From Nocardioides sp. Root122 (GTDB taxonomy: Bacteria > Actinomycetota > Actinomycetes > Propionibacteriales > Nocardioidaceae): a stretch of DNA of 64,000 bases. The DNA lies in assembly GCF_001425025.1 (NCBI RefSeq), contig NZ_LMDE01000005.1:32517-96516 (forward strand), given 5' to 3'. Shown piece after piece: positions 1 to 11,266 of the stretch; the stretch's first letter is position 1, and each line of letters begins with the position of its first letter. A model generated the notes under the pieces. It worked only from the letters and a program-made list of their open reading frames with translations. It had not been told where the DNA came from and did not search any database. A program made the position numbers and the translations under genes.

Positions 1-620
1 CAGCCCGACCGTCGTGTGGACGACTTCCCCCACCAGTTCTCCGGCGGCATGCGCCAGCGCGCGATGATCGCGATGGGCCTGATCAACGACCCGTCGCTGC
101 TGATCGCCGACGAGCCGACGACGGCCCTCGACGTGACGGTGCAGGCCCAGATCCTCGACCTGCTCCAGGACCTCCAGCGCGAGTTCAACTCGGCCGTCAT
201 CATCATCACCCACGACCTCGGCGTGATCGCCGAGATGGCCGACGACGTCCTGGTGATGTACGCCGGTCGCTGCGTGGAGTACGGCACGGTCAAGCAGATC
301 CTCACCACGCCCGAGATGCCCTACACGTGGGGACTGCTGTCGAGCATCCCCGACGTGCACGCGTCCACCGACGCGCGCCTGATCCCGATCCCCGGCAACC
401 CGCCCAGCCTGCTGCGGCCGCCGACGGGCTGTTCCTTCCACCCCCGGTGCGTGCACTCCGACAAGGTCCCCGGCGACCTGTGCCGCACCGAGCTCCCCGA
501 GCTGCTGCCGGCAAGCTCGGGCACGGCGCACCTCAAGCGCTGCCACCTCGCCGACCCCGTGCGGGTCTACGAGACCGAGGTGCTGCCTGAGATCGCCCCC
601 GACCTCGTCGAGGAGACCCG

Positions 621-624
<4 letters not shown>
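1..624 (+). CDS. Peptide ABC transporter ATPase (DppD/OppD type), 5' end outside window
   Basis: This is the C-terminal part of an ATPase that would power uptake of di- or oligopeptides at the inner face of the membrane. The reading frame is open from base 1, so the Walker A region lies outside the window. Visible are the ABC signature FSGGMRQR, Walker [13 protein letters not shown], the H-loop ITHDLG, and the C-terminal oligopeptide-transporter extension with its paired cysteines (GCSFHPRC). The stop overlaps the ATG of the next ATPase gene (ATGA), as is usual for the two ATPase subunits of Opp/Dpp importers. The substrate cannot be read from the sequence. Confidence 0.9.
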
Positions 625-1949
<1,325 letters not shown>

Positions 1950-1979
1950 CCTGCCGGGCCGGCGCTCGCGCCGGTCGGG

Positions 1980-1985
1980 GATACT
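1980..1985 (+). promoter_or_regulatory. -10 element of rarA (leaderless)
   Basis: GATACT ends 6 nt before the GTG of rarA. The same hexamer and spacing occur before the kinase-like gene at 63007. The spacing implies transcription starting at or next to the start codon. Confidence 0.55.
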
Positions 1986-1991
1986 CACGAC

Positions 1992-3371
1992 GTGGACGGC
2001 TTGTTCGAGATTCCGGGCGCGGGGCAACCCGTGCCCGGACCCATGTCCGGATCCGTGCCGGGCGGGGGCTCGCTGGCCGCCAACACGCACGCGTCGGCAC
2101 CCCTCGCCGTACGCATGCGGCCGCGCACGATCGACGAGCTCGTCGGCCAGCAGCAGCTGCGCGCCGCCGGATCGCCGCTGCGCCGCCTCATCGAGGGCGA
2201 CCAGTCGATGTCGCTCCTGCTGTGGGGGCCGCCCGGCACGGGCAAGACCACGATCGCCGCGATCGTCAGCCAGCAGACGCGGCGGCGGTTCGTCGAGGTC
2301 TCCGCGGTGGCGGCCGGGGTCAAGGAGGTCCGGGCGGCGATCGACGGCGCACGCGCCGAGCTGGCCCGCGGTGGCCAGGAGACGGTGCTGTTCGTCGACG
2401 AGGTGCACCGCTTCACCAAGGCCCAGCAGGACGCCCTCCTCCCCGGCGTGGAGAACCGCTGGGTCACGCTCATCGCGGCGACCACCGAGAACCCGTTCTT
2501 CTCGGTGATCAGCCCGTTGCTCTCCCGCAGCCTCCTGCTGCGCCTGCAGTCGCTCACCGACGACGACGTCGCCGAGGTGATCGACCTCGCGCTCGCCGAC
2601 GAGCGCGGGCTGGCGGGCGGGACCGGGCTCGACGACGACGCCAGGGCCCACCTCGTACGCCTCGCCGGCGGTGACGCACGACGTGCGCTGACCTACCTCG
2701 AGGCGGCGGCCGGCGCAGCGACGAGCAACGGGCTGGACACCATCGACCTGGCGACGGCCGAGACCGCCGTCGACCAGGCGGCCGTGCGCTACGACCGGCA
2801 GGGCGACCAGCACTACGACGTGATCAGCGCGTTCATCAAGTCGATCCGCGGGTCCGACGCCGACGCGGCCCTGCACTACCTGGCCCGCATGATCGAGGCC
2901 GGCGAGGACCCGCGCTTAATCGCCCGCCGACTCGTCGTCCACGCCAGCGAGGACATCGGCCTCGCCGACCCGACGGCGCTGCAGGCGGCGGTCGCCGCGG
3001 CACAGGCGGTGCAGCTGATCGGCATGCCCGAGGCGCGGATCAACCTCGCCCAGGCCACGATCCACCTGGCCGTCGCGCCCAAGTCCAACGCGGTGATCAC
3101 TGCCATCGACGCAGCCATCGCCGACGTGCGCGCCGGCAAGATCGGTCAGGTGCCGCCCCACCTCCGCGACGCCCACTACGGCGGTGCGAAGGACCTCGGC
3201 CACGGCAAGGGCTACGCCTACCCCCACGACGAGCCCTATGGAGTCGCCGAGCAGCAGTACGCCCCGGACCAGCTCGCGGACACGCAGTACTACCGGCCCA
3301 CGGCGCTCGGCGCCGAGGCGTCGGTCAAGGAGCGGTGGGAGCGGATCCGTCGCATCGTGCGGGGGTCCTGA
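1992..3371 (+). CDS. rarA: Replication-associated recombination ATPase RarA (MgsA)
   Basis: AAA+ ATPase of the RarA/MgsA/WRNIP1 family, 459 residues, which acts at stalled replication forks. Walker [10 protein letters not shown] is at residues 79-87 and Walker B FVDEVHRF at about 134-141. The C-terminal half carries the MgsA tetramerisation region, with [16 protein letters not shown] and a terminus rich in Tyr and charged residues ([14 protein letters not shown]). The GTG start is favoured because a GATACT -10 box lies 6 nt upstream. RarA upstream of alaS is a conserved actinobacterial arrangement. Confidence 0.95.
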   Translation: MDGLFEIPGAGQPVPGPMSGSVPGGGSLAANTHASAPLAVRMRPRTIDELVGQQQLRAAGSPLRRLIEGDQSMSLLLWGPPGTGKTTIAAIVSQQTRRRFVEVSAVAAGVKEVRAAIDGARAELARGGQETVLFVDEVHRFTKAQQDALLPGVENRWVTLIAATTENPFFSVISPLLSRSLLLRLQSLTDDDVAEVIDLALADERGLAGGTGLDDDARAHLVRLAGGDARRALTYLEAAAGAATSNGLDTIDLATAETAVDQAAVRYDRQGDQHYDVISAFIKSIRGSDADAALHYLARMIEAGEDPRLIARRLVVHASEDIGLADPTALQAAVAAAQAVQLIGMPEARINLAQATIHLAVAPKSNAVITAIDAAIADVRAGKIGQVPPHLRDAHYGGAKDLGHGKGYAYPHDEPYGVAEQQYAPDQLADTQYYRPTALGAEASVKERWERIRRIVRGS

Positions 3372-3384
3372 CCGGCTCCGTGGC

Positions 3385-3390
3385 TACCGT
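3385..3390 (+). promoter_or_regulatory. -10 element of the flavin oxidoreductase gene (leaderless)
   Basis: TACCGT, 6 nt before the ATG at 3397. It supports that start over longer in-frame alternatives. Confidence 0.5.
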
Positions 3391-3396
3391 GGGGCC

Positions 3397-4353
3397 ATGC
3401 GTCTCGGATTCCACGCCTCCCACGAGCAGATCGCTCCCTCGCGCCTCCTCGACGACGTCCGGCTCGCGGAGCAGGCGGGCTTCGAGATGGCGATGTGCTC
3501 CGACCACATCTCGCCGTGGGGAAGCCGCCAGGGTCACTCCGGGTACGCCTGGGCCTGGCTCGGCGCGGCCCTCGCGTCGACCGGCCTCGAGCTCGGCGTC
3601 GTCTGCGCACCCGGCCAGCGCTACCACCCCGCCGTGGTGGCGCAGAAGATCGCCACGCTGGCCGAGATGTTCCCGGGTCGCTTCTGGACGGCGCTGGGCA
3701 GCGGCGAGGCGAGCAACGAGCACATCACCGGCGACCGGTGGCCAGCGAAGGAGGTGCGCACCCGACGGCTCGAGGAGTGCGTGGACGTCATCTCGCGGCT
3801 GCTCGACGGCGAGACGGTGAGCCACGAGGGGCTGGTGACCGTCGACCGCGCCCGGCTGTGGGACCTGCCAGGCACGCGACCCCGGCTCGTCGGGCCCGCG
3901 GTCTCGGTGGCCTCGGCCGCCCGCGTCGCTGCCTGGGCCGACGGCCTGGTGACCATCAACCAGCCGCTCGACACGCTGCGTGACGTGGTGGCGGCCTACC
4001 GCGACGCCGGCGGTCGTGGTGCCTGCTCCCTCCAGGTGCACCTGTCGTGGGCGCCGACGCCGCAGCAGGCGGAGGCCGTGGCGCTCGACCAGTGGCGCAC
4101 CAACGTGTTCCCCGAGCCGGTGTGCTGGGACACCGAGACCGTCGAGGGGTTCGACGTGATGGCCCAGCACGTCGACCTCGACGCCGTACGCGGCGCGGTG
4201 GAGGTGTCGTCCGACCTCGCCTGGCACCGCGACCGGATCGCCGAGCTCGCCTCGGTCGGGTTCGACGACGTCTACCTGCACTTCGTCGGGCAGGATCAGC
4301 AGCCGTTCATCGACGCCTTCGGCGAGCACGTCCTGCCGCAGCTGCGCGGCTGA
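3397..4353 (+). CDS. LLM-class flavin-dependent oxidoreductase (TIGR03885-like)
   Basis: A bacterial-luciferase-like TIM-barrel oxidoreductase, 318 residues. The N-terminus MRLGFHASHEQI, the stretch SDHISPWG, the GSGEASNEHITGD segment and the late WADGLVTINQP strand are typical of the family. I recall these proteins as the TIGR03885 non-F420 flavin group, often next to a GH13 enzyme in actinobacteria, as seen here. The natural substrate is unknown. The ATG at 3397 is chosen because a -10 box lies 6 nt upstream and the family signature starts immediately. Confidence 0.82.
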   Translation: MRLGFHASHEQIAPSRLLDDVRLAEQAGFEMAMCSDHISPWGSRQGHSGYAWAWLGAALASTGLELGVVCAPGQRYHPAVVAQKIATLAEMFPGRFWTALGSGEASNEHITGDRWPAKEVRTRRLEECVDVISRLLDGETVSHEGLVTVDRARLWDLPGTRPRLVGPAVSVASAARVAAWADGLVTINQPLDTLRDVVAAYRDAGGRGACSLQVHLSWAPTPQQAEAVALDQWRTNVFPEPVCWDTETVEGFDVMAQHVDLDAVRGAVEVSSDLAWHRDRIAELASVGFDDVYLHFVGQDQQPFIDAFGEHVLPQLRG

Positions 4354-4415
4354 GTCGAGGCGTCCCACCCCGGGGACCGTTGCCACGCGCACCCGCCTGG
4401 GTTTGGGTGGACCGC

Positions 4416-6086
4416 ATGCGAGTGACCGACACGAGTGACCTGTGGTGGAAGAGCGCGGTGGTCTACTGCCTCGACGTCGAGACCTTCTACGACTCCGACG
4501 GCGACGGCGTCGGCGACCTGGCGGGCCTGGCCCAACGCATCGACTACCTCGCCGAGCTCGGCGTGACCTGCCTGTGGCTGATGCCGTTCTACCCGAGCCC
4601 CGACCACGACGACGGCTACGACATCACCGACTTCTACGGCGTGGACCGCCGCCTCGGCAGCCTCGGCGAGCTCGTGGAGGTCATCCGCACCGCCCACGAC
4701 CGGGGCATGAACGTCATCGCCGACCTCGTGGTCAACCACACCTCCGACAAGCACCCGTGGTTCCAGGCCTCTCGGCGGAGCACGACCAACCGCTTCCGGG
4801 ACTTCTACGTGTGGCGTGACACCGAGCCGCCGGACACGTCGAAGCTGGTCGTCTTCCCGGACCAGGAGGACTCCATCTGGGAGCGCGACGACCGCACGGG
4901 GGAGTGGTACCTCCACAACTTCTACAAGCACCAGCCCGACCTCAACCTCGCCAACCCCGACGTCGTGGACGAGATCTTGAAGATCGTCGGCTTCTGGCTC
5001 CAGCTCGGGTTCGACGGCTTCCGCGTGGACGGCATCCCCTTTCTCGAGCAGAACGCCGAGAACGCCGGCGATCCCGCCCTCGCGGTCGACCCGCACGAGC
5101 TGATGCGCACCATCCGAGGCTTCGTGAACCGGCGCACGGGACGCGCCACGATGCTCGGCGAGGTCAACCTGCCGCACGCCCAGCAGCGCAAGTTCTTCGG
5201 TGGCGCCGCGGCCAACGAGCTGCAGATGCAGTTCGACTTCATCGGCATGCAGGCGACGTACCTCTCCCTCGCACGGGCCGACGCGCGTCCGCTGGTCAGC
5301 GCCCTGCGGCGGCGGCCGGAGATCGACGAGACCTGCCAGTGGGCGACGTTCCTGAGGAACCACGACGAGCTCACCCTCGACAAGCTCACCGAGGCGCAGC
5401 GGCAGGAAGTGTTCGACGCGTTCGGCCCCGAGCCGGAGATGCAGGTGTTCGGGCGCGGGCTCAAGCGCCGCCTCCCGCCGATGGTGGACGGTGACCCGCG
5501 CCGCGTGCGGATGGCCTACAGCCTGATGTTCTCCCTCCCGGGCACGCCCACGCTGTACTACGGCGAGGAGATCGGGATGGGGGAGGACCTCGAGGTGCCG
5601 GGCCGGATGGCGGTCCGTACGCCGATGCAGTGGAGCTCGGCCGCCAACGGTGGCTTCTCGACCGCCACGCCGGGACGGCTCGTCCAGCCCGTCGTCACCG
5701 GCGCCTACGGCCCCGAGCACGTCAACGTGGCGGCCCAGGTCCACGACCCCGACTCGCTCTGGAGCTTCATCCGCAAGCTCGTCTCCATCCGGCGGACCTG
5801 CCCCGAGCTCGGGTGGGGCACCTGGAGCGTGGTCGAGCAGCCCGAGCGGCAGGTGCTGGTGCACCGGGTCGACCGCGACGGGTCGGCCGTGCTCACCGCG
5901 CACAACCTCGGCCCCGAGCCGGTGACCGTCCGGGTGCCCGTCGACCCCGACGGTCGGGGCCTCGAGGCGACGGACCTGATGTCCGAGGACGTCATCACCG
6001 GCGACGGCACGGTGGACCTCCCGCTGGACGGATACGGATTCCGCTGGCTGCGCCTGCGACCCGCGGGTGACCTCGCGATCCCGTGA
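4416..6086 (+). CDS. GH13 alpha-amylase family enzyme, trehalose-synthase-like
   Basis: Glycoside hydrolase family 13 enzyme, 556 residues, probably an alpha-glucan or maltose/trehalose transglucosylase in the cytoplasm (no signal peptide). The TIM barrel shows DLVVNHTSD (region I, about 103-111), GFRVDG with the nucleophile Asp205, the acid/base Glu249 in GEVN, and NHDE with Asp317. A beta-sandwich C-domain follows. It lacks the maltokinase fusion seen in some TreS proteins and is slightly shorter than classical TreS. Trehalose synthase activity is inferred from overall likeness and a related alpha-glucosidase cannot be excluded. The start lies 62 bp after the previous stop. Confidence 0.85.
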   Translation: MRVTDTSDLWWKSAVVYCLDVETFYDSDGDGVGDLAGLAQRIDYLAELGVTCLWLMPFYPSPDHDDGYDITDFYGVDRRLGSLGELVEVIRTAHDRGMNVIADLVVNHTSDKHPWFQASRRSTTNRFRDFYVWRDTEPPDTSKLVVFPDQEDSIWERDDRTGEWYLHNFYKHQPDLNLANPDVVDEILKIVGFWLQLGFDGFRVDGIPFLEQNAENAGDPALAVDPHELMRTIRGFVNRRTGRATMLGEVNLPHAQQRKFFGGAAANELQMQFDFIGMQATYLSLARADARPLVSALRRRPEIDETCQWATFLRNHDELTLDKLTEAQRQEVFDAFGPEPEMQVFGRGLKRRLPPMVDGDPRRVRMAYSLMFSLPGTPTLYYGEEIGMGEDLEVPGRMAVRTPMQWSSAANGGFSTATPGRLVQPVVTGAYGPEHVNVAAQVHDPDSLWSFIRKLVSIRRTCPELGWGTWSVVEQPERQVLVHRVDRDGSAVLTAHNLGPEPVTVRVPVDPDGRGLEATDLMSEDVITGDGTVDLPLDGYGFRWLRLRPAGDLAIP

Positions 6087-6092
6087 GGCTTG

Positions 6093-6098
6093 TAGGCT
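6093..6098 (+). promoter_or_regulatory. -10 element (leaderless)
   Basis: TAGGCT, 7 nt before the GTG at 6106. The hexamer matches the uvrB -10 and two other sites in this window. Confidence 0.5.
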
Positions 6099-6105
6099 CG
6101 GCGCC

Positions 6106-6612
6106 GTGACGACGGACCAGGTGTGGCTGAGCGCCGCGGGCGCCGCCGCCCTCGTGGTGGCGCTCGGCGCGCTCCTCCTCTCGGTGGCTGCCCAGCGTCG
6201 CGCCGCCCGCGCCGAGCAGCTCGTCGAGCAGCTCGCGCAGCGCCTCGCTGCGCTGGAGTCACCCGCTGCCCCGGCACCGCGCCCCACGCCCGACGACGAG
6301 GCCGAAGCCTTCGTCATCACCGAGGTCGGCGCGCCCCGCACGCACGAGGCCGTCCCTGTCGCGCAGGACATCGACGGTCGTCTCTTCGCCGACATCGTGG
6401 CCAGGGAGACCGTCGTCAAGGCGGCGTCCTGGACCGCAGGGCTGCGCCGCGCGCTCGCGCCGGAGACCCGCAACCGGATCCGCTTCGCCGTGCGGCAGGA
6501 GACCCGGCGGGCCGGTCGTGAGCGCCGCTCCGAGATGAAGCAGGCGCTGCGCGAGTTCCGCGCCCGGGAGCGCGCCGACCTCGGGCCCGCCGTGGGGGAG
6601 GACGTCGCCTGA
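6106..6612 (+). CDS. Membrane-anchored hypothetical protein upstream of alaS
   Basis: 168 residues: one N-terminal membrane helix (about residues 8-29, AAALVVALGALLLSV), then an Ala/Arg/Glu-rich coiled-coil-like stretch (AEQLVEQLAQRLAALE), then a basic C-terminal region. In many actinobacteria this position before alaS is held by a DUF948-type protein. The layout fits, but I cannot assign the domain with certainty. It shares a 1-nt junction with the next gene. Role unknown. Confidence 0.75.
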   Translation: MTTDQVWLSAAGAAALVVALGALLLSVAAQRRAARAEQLVEQLAQRLAALESPAAPAPRPTPDDEAEAFVITEVGAPRTHEAVPVAQDIDGRLFADIVARETVVKAASWTAGLRRALAPETRNRIRFAVRQETRRAGRERRSEMKQALREFRARERADLGPAVGEDVA

Positions 6613-6890
6613 TGGGTCGCCCACTCTGGTTCGTCGCCGGGGCGGGGGTCGGTGTCTACGCCGCTGCCCGCGCCCGCCGCGCCGCCGAGGCCCTGACCGC
6701 CGACGGCCTGCGGGACCGACTGCGCGGACTGCAGGTCGGCGCCCGCCTGTTCGCCGAGGAGCTCCACCAGGGCCGTGCCGAGCGCGAAACCGAGTTGCGC
6801 GAGCAGCTCGGGCTCAGGCCCACTGGCACCCCGAGCTCGGGAGCGGTTTCGAGGCTCGCTCCGCTCGCACCTCAACCACCGAAGAGATGA
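6612..6890 (+). CDS. Small membrane protein, DUF6167-like, with repeat-derived C-terminus
   Basis: 92 residues. The N-terminus MGRPLWFVAGAGVGVYAAARARR is a short membrane helix followed by basic residues, then a helical segment with VGARLFAEEL. The size, start and place immediately before alaS match the actinobacterial DUF6167 family as I remember it. The start overlaps the upstream stop (TGATG). The last 16 or so residues (GAVSRLAPLAPQPPKR) are encoded by a palindromic repeat at 6845-6880, so the C-terminus is probably not ancestral. Confidence 0.7.
   Translation: MGRPLWFVAGAGVGVYAAARARRAAEALTADGLRDRLRGLQVGARLFAEELHQGRAERETELREQLGLRPTGTPSSGAVSRLAPLAPQPPKR
6845..6880 (+). repeat. REP-like imperfect palindrome inside a coding 3' end
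   Basis: Begins GGTTTCGAGG and ends CACCTCAACCACC. GGTT pairs with AACC, GAGG with CCTC, around a CTCGCTCCGCTCG centre. I recall this motif as widely dispersed in Nocardioides genomes. Only one copy is in this window. Confidence 0.6.
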
Positions 6891-6903
6891 AGGACCCCCA
6901 CTG

Positions 6904-9621
6904 ATGGACACCGCCGAGATCCGCCGCCGCTTCCTCGCGCACTTCGAGGCCGCCGGACACGCCGTGGTGCCCTCCGCGTCCACCCTCGCCGACGACCCGA
7001 ACCTGCTGTTCGTCAACGCCGGCATGGTGCCGTTCAAGCCCTACTTCCTCGGCCAGGAGACGCCGCCCTTCGACCGTGCCACGAGCGTGCAGAAGTGCAT
7101 CCGCACGCCCGACATCGAGGACGTCGGCAAGACCACGCGCCACGCGACCTTCTTCGAGATGTGCGGCAACTTCTCCTTCGGTGACTACTTCAAGGAAGGC
7201 GCCATCGAGCTGGCCTGGGCGCTGATCACCAACCCGGTGGAGGAGGGCGGCTACGGCCTCGACAAGGATCGCCTCTACCCCTCGGTGCTGGTGGGCGACG
7301 AGGAGGCCATCGGCATCTGGATGAAGGTCACCGGGCTGCCGCGCGAGCGGATCGTGCAGCTCGGCCCCAAGGAGAACTACTGGTCGATGGGCGTGCCCGG
7401 TCCCGGCGGGCCCTGCTCGGAGATCCTCTTCGACCGCGGACCGGAGTTCGGCCCCGACTTCGACGCCGCGACGCTCGGCCCGGACATGCCGTTCGAGCTC
7501 GAGGACCGGCTGCTGGAGATCTGGAACCTCGTCTTCATGCAGGACGACCTCAGCGCGGTGCGGTCGAAGTCCGACTTCGACATCGCGGGCTCGCTGCCCA
7601 AGAAGAACATCGACACCGGCATGGGCCTGGACCGCGTCGCGCTGCTGCTCCAGGGCAAGAAGAACATGTACGAGATCGACCTGGTCTACCCGGTGATCGC
7701 CAGGGCCGAGCAGCTGACCGGCAAGACCTACGGCGCGAACCGCGAGGACGACATCCGGTTCTGCGTGGTCGCCGACCACGTGCGCTCCTCGATGATGCTC
7801 ATCGGCGACGGCGTCACGCCCGGCAACGACGGGCGCGGCTACGTCCTGCGCCGCCTGCTGCGCCGCGCGGTTCGCTCGATGCGCCTGCTGGGCTGCGAGG
7901 ACCGCGTGCTGCCGGAGCTGATGCCGGTCTCACGCGACGCGATGAGCCCGACCTACGGCAACCTCGTGACCGACTGGGAGCGGATCTGCCAGGTCGCCTT
8001 CGCCGAGGAGGACGCGTTCCGCAAGACCCTCCAGTCCGGCACGCAGATCTTCGACACCGCCGCCGCCGACGTGAAGCGGACCGGCGGGTCGACCCTGTCC
8101 GGCGAGCGTGCGTTCGCGCTGCACGACACCTACGGCTTCCCGATCGACCTGACCCTGGAGATGGCAGCCGAGCAGGGCTTGCAGGTCGACGAGCAGGGAT
8201 TCCGGTCCCTCATGGCCGAGCAGCGCGAGCGCGCCAAGGCCGACGCGCGCGCGAAGAAGGGTGCGCACGGCGACACCGCGGCCTACCGGGGCATCTTCGA
8301 CCAGTTCGGGCCCACCGAGTGGCTGGCCTACGAGACCCTCGAGACCGAGTCGAAGCCGTTGGCGCTGCTCAGCGCAGGTGCGTCCGTGTCGCGCCTCGCC
8401 GAGGGCGAGATCGGTGAGCTGGTCCTCGACCGCACGCCGTTCTACGCCGAGTCCGGCGGCCAGGTGGCCGACGCGGGCACGATCGTCTTCGACGGTGGCC
8501 GGCTCGAGGTGCTGGACGTCCAGCGCCCGATCAAGGGCCTCGTCGTGCACCAGGTGCGGGTCACCGAGGGCGAGCTCGACCCGTCGCACCTCGTGCACGC
8601 CCGCGTCGATCCCGAGTGGCGCACGGGCGCGCGCCAGGCCCACTCCGGCACCCACGTGGTGCACGCCGCGCTCCGCGAGGTGCTCGGCCCCACCGCGCTG
8701 CAGTCCGGCTCCTACAACCGGCCGGGCTACCTCCGCCTGGACTTCGGCTGGACGCAGGCGCTGAGCCCGGAGCAGGTCCGCGACATCGAGCAGGTCTCGC
8801 AGCAGGCACTCCGTGCCGACCTGCCCGTCTCCTGGGACTACATGACGCTCGAGCAGGCCAAGGAGTGGGGCGCGATCGCCCTCTTCGGCGAGACCTACGA
8901 CAACACCAAGGTGCGTGTCGTGGAGATCGGCGGCCCCTGGTCGCGCGAGCTCTGCGGTGGCACCCACGTCGCCCACTCCTCGCAGATCGGCACCGTGGTG
9001 GTGACGGGCGAGACCAGCGTCGGCTCGGGCAACCGGCGCATCGAGGCGCTCACGGGCGTCGAGGGCTTCGGCTACCTCGCGCGCGAGCGCGACGTCGTCG
9101 CGCAGCTGACCGGCCTGCTCAAGACCCAGCCCGACGACCTGGTCAGCCGGGTCCAGGGCCTCACCGAGCGGCTCCGCGCGGCGGAGAAGGAGCTCGAGAA
9201 GGCGCGCCTGGCCCAGCTCCTCGGTGCCAGCGCCGAGCTGGCTGCCGGCGCCACGCAGGTCGGGCCGGTCAAGGTGGTGGCGCACCGCGTCGACGGCGCC
9301 GGCGGAGGCGACGTACGCAACCTGGCGATGGACGTGCGCGGCCGTCTCCCTCAGGGGGAGCCCGGCGTCGTGGTCATCATCGGCACCCAGTCGGTCGAGG
9401 GGGGCGCCGGCAAGGTGTCGGTCGTGGCAGCGACCAACGACGAGGCCCGCGCGCGCGGGCTGTCTGCCGGTGAGCTCGTGCGCGCCGTCGGACCGCTGCT
9501 CGGCGGCAAGGGCGGCGGCAAGGACGACGTCGCCCAGGGTGGCGGCACCGACGCCTCGCAGATCGACGAGGCGCTCGCGCTGGTCGGCCACGAGGTCGCC
9601 AAGCACGCGGTGCAGGGCTGA
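6904..9621 (+). CDS. alaS: Alanine--tRNA ligase
   Basis: Charges tRNA-Ala, 905 residues, full length for the family (about 875-905). The class II catalytic core has the [12 protein letters not shown] motif at about residues 37-48. The editing domain zinc ligands are HSGTH at about 580 and CGGTH at about 684. The C-terminal coiled-coil and oligomerisation domain ends with a Gly-rich GGKGGGKDD segment typical of AlaS. The start at ATG 6904 follows AGGACCCCC a few bases upstream and gives the usual [15 protein letters not shown]-terminus. Confidence 0.97.
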   Translation: MDTAEIRRRFLAHFEAAGHAVVPSASTLADDPNLLFVNAGMVPFKPYFLGQETPPFDRATSVQKCIRTPDIEDVGKTTRHATFFEMCGNFSFGDYFKEGAIELAWALITNPVEEGGYGLDKDRLYPSVLVGDEEAIGIWMKVTGLPRERIVQLGPKENYWSMGVPGPGGPCSEILFDRGPEFGPDFDAATLGPDMPFELEDRLLEIWNLVFMQDDLSAVRSKSDFDIAGSLPKKNIDTGMGLDRVALLLQGKKNMYEIDLVYPVIARAEQLTGKTYGANREDDIRFCVVADHVRSSMMLIGDGVTPGNDGRGYVLRRLLRRAVRSMRLLGCEDRVLPELMPVSRDAMSPTYGNLVTDWERICQVAFAEEDAFRKTLQSGTQIFDTAAADVKRTGGSTLSGERAFALHDTYGFPIDLTLEMAAEQGLQVDEQGFRSLMAEQRERAKADARAKKGAHGDTAAYRGIFDQFGPTEWLAYETLETESKPLALLSAGASVSRLAEGEIGELVLDRTPFYAESGGQVADAGTIVFDGGRLEVLDVQRPIKGLVVHQVRVTEGELDPSHLVHARVDPEWRTGARQAHSGTHVVHAALREVLGPTALQSGSYNRPGYLRLDFGWTQALSPEQVRDIEQVSQQALRADLPVSWDYMTLEQAKEWGAIALFGETYDNTKVRVVEIGGPWSRELCGGTHVAHSSQIGTVVVTGETSVGSGNRRIEALTGVEGFGYLARERDVVAQLTGLLKTQPDDLVSRVQGLTERLRAAEKELEKARLAQLLGASAELAAGATQVGPVKVVAHRVDGAGGGDVRNLAMDVRGRLPQGEPGVVVIIGTQSVEGGAGKVSVVAATNDEARARGLSAGELVRAVGPLLGGKGGGKDDVAQGGGTDASQIDEALALVGHEVAKHAVQG

Positions 9622-9635
9622 GCAGGGCCGGGCGG

Positions 9636-10097
9636 GTGCGCTTCGGAGTACGCCTCGGCGTCGACCCCGGGGATGCCCGGATCGGCGTCGCCAGCAGCGA
9701 CCCGACCGGCTTCCTGGCGACGCCCGTCGAGACCGTACGACGCGGCAGGGGAGACCTCCGTCGCCTCGGCCAGCTGGTCGAGGAGCTCGAGGCGGTCGAG
9801 GTCGTCGTCGGCCTGCCCCGCTCGCTCAGCGGCGCCGAGGGGCCGGCCGCGGTCAAGGTGCGGGAGTTCGCCGCGCGGTTGGCGCGCCGAGTTGCGCCCG
9901 TACCCGTCAGGCTGTGTGATGAACGACTGACCACGGTCTCGGCCGAGTCGATCCTGCGCGACCAGGGTCGGCACGGCGCCAAGCGACGTGCCGTGGTGGA
10001 CCAGGCAGCCGCCGTGCTGATCCTGCAGACTGCCCTGGACACGGAGCGGTCGAGCGGACAGGCACCCGGAGAGATCGTCGAGGTAGCAGATGAGTGA
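9636..10097 (+). CDS. ruvX: Holliday junction resolvase-like RuvX (YqgF)
   Basis: RNase H-fold nuclease of the YqgF family, 153 residues, implicated in 16S rRNA 5' maturation and in Holliday junction resolution. The first catalytic Asp lies in [10 protein letters not shown] (residues 8-17) and the second acidic motif is DERLTT at about 95-100. The last active-site acid is DQAAAVLIL near the end. The GTG start sits 14 nt after alaS and the gene overlaps mltG by 8 bp, forming the conserved alaS-ruvX-mltG-aroE string. Confidence 0.93.
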   Translation: MRFGVRLGVDPGDARIGVASSDPTGFLATPVETVRRGRGDLRRLGQLVEELEAVEVVVGLPRSLSGAEGPAAVKVREFAARLARRVAPVPVRLCDERLTTVSAESILRDQGRHGAKRRAVVDQAAAVLILQTALDTERSSGQAPGEIVEVADE

Positions 10098-11265
10098 GCA
10101 CGAGGCCGCACCCGAGGTCGGACCGGACGACGACGTCCGGGACCCGGCCTACGAGTACGTCCCCGGCGGCAAGCGACGCAAGGGCCGCGGCTTCAAGGGC
10201 TGCCTGGCCGTGCTCGTCGCGCTCGTCGTCCTCGTCGGCGGTTTCTACGTCGCGCTGACCAAGGGCGTGGGCTGGGTGTCCGACCAGTTCCAGGGCCCCG
10301 ACGACTTCCCCGGCCCCGGCACGGGCTCGGTCGAGTTCACCGTCAACGAGGGCGACGTCGTGGCGGAGATCGGTCGCAACCTGAAGGCCGCGGGGGTCAC
10401 CGCCTCGGTGCAGGCCTTCATCGACGCCTGCGGCGACGAGTGCAGCGGCATCCAGGTCGGCGACTACGAGCTCCAGAAGGAGATGAAGGCGGCCGACGCC
10501 AAGGAGGTCCTCGTCGACCCCGGCAACCTCATCAGCTTCCCGACCGTGACGATCCCGGAGGGCCTGCGCCTGACCGAGATCGTGTCCACGCTCGCGCAGA
10601 ACACCAAGTTCCCCGAGGAGGCCTGGAACAAGGCCCTCGACCAGCCCGCCAGGCTCGGGCTGCCCGACTACGCCGGGGGCAACGCGGAGGGCTACCTCTT
10701 CCCGGCGACCTACGAGATCAAGCCGGGCATGAAGCCGGTCGCGGTCCTCAAGATGATGGTCGCCCGCTGGCAGCAGGCAGCCGACGAGGCCGGCCTCGAG
10801 GAGAAGGCCGCCGAGCTCGGGCACACCCCGGGCGAGCTGATGATCATCGCCTCGCTCGTCGAGGCGGAGGGTCGCGGCGACGACATGCCGAAGATCGCGC
10901 GGGTCATCTACAACCGCCTCGACGGCCCCGGCGACAAGGGCGGCACCAACGGCACGCTCGGCATCGACGCTGCGATCGCCTACGGTCTCGGTCTCTCGCC
11001 TGGCTCGACGGAGCTCACGCCCGACCAGCTGGCCGAGGACACCCCCTACAACACCCGCATCAACGCCGGACTGCCCCCGACGCCGATCGAGGCGCCCGGC
11101 GACGACGCCATCGCGGCGGCGGCCAACCCGGCCGAGGGCAACTGGTACTACTACGTCACGGTCGACCTCTCCACCGGCGAGACGAAGTTCTACGAGGACT
11201 ACGACGGCTTCCTCGAGGGCCGTGACGAGTACAAGGCCTACTGCGAGACCTCGGACCGTTGCTGA
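10090..11265 (+). CDS. mltG: Endolytic transglycosylase MltG (YceG-like)
   Basis: Membrane-bound murein lytic transglycosylase that cleaves nascent glycan strands, 391 residues. A charged cytoplasmic N-terminus with [12 protein letters not shown] is followed by one membrane helix (about residues 37-56), a LysM-like region with PEGLRLTEI, and the YceG domain. The catalytic Glu is E258 in [14 protein letters not shown], and the [13 protein letters not shown] motif is present. It overlaps ruvX, and aroE starts 1 nt after its stop. The C-terminal [18 protein letters not shown] is typical of the family. Confidence 0.95.
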   Translation: MSEHEAAPEVGPDDDVRDPAYEYVPGGKRRKGRGFKGCLAVLVALVVLVGGFYVALTKGVGWVSDQFQGPDDFPGPGTGSVEFTVNEGDVVAEIGRNLKAAGVTASVQAFIDACGDECSGIQVGDYELQKEMKAADAKEVLVDPGNLISFPTVTIPEGLRLTEIVSTLAQNTKFPEEAWNKALDQPARLGLPDYAGGNAEGYLFPATYEIKPGMKPVAVLKMMVARWQQAADEAGLEEKAAELGHTPGELMIIASLVEAEGRGDDMPKIARVIYNRLDGPGDKGGTNGTLGIDAAIAYGLGLSPGSTELTPDQLAEDTPYNTRINAGLPPTPIEAPGDDAIAAAANPAEGNWYYYVTVDLSTGETKFYEDYDGFLEGRDEYKAYCETSDRC

Positions 11266-11266
11266 G

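Noticed and set aside
4296..7037. A long antisense open frame across the GH13 gene
   Set aside because: Opposite-strand shadow of a clear GH13 enzyme and two membrane proteins; no family signature.
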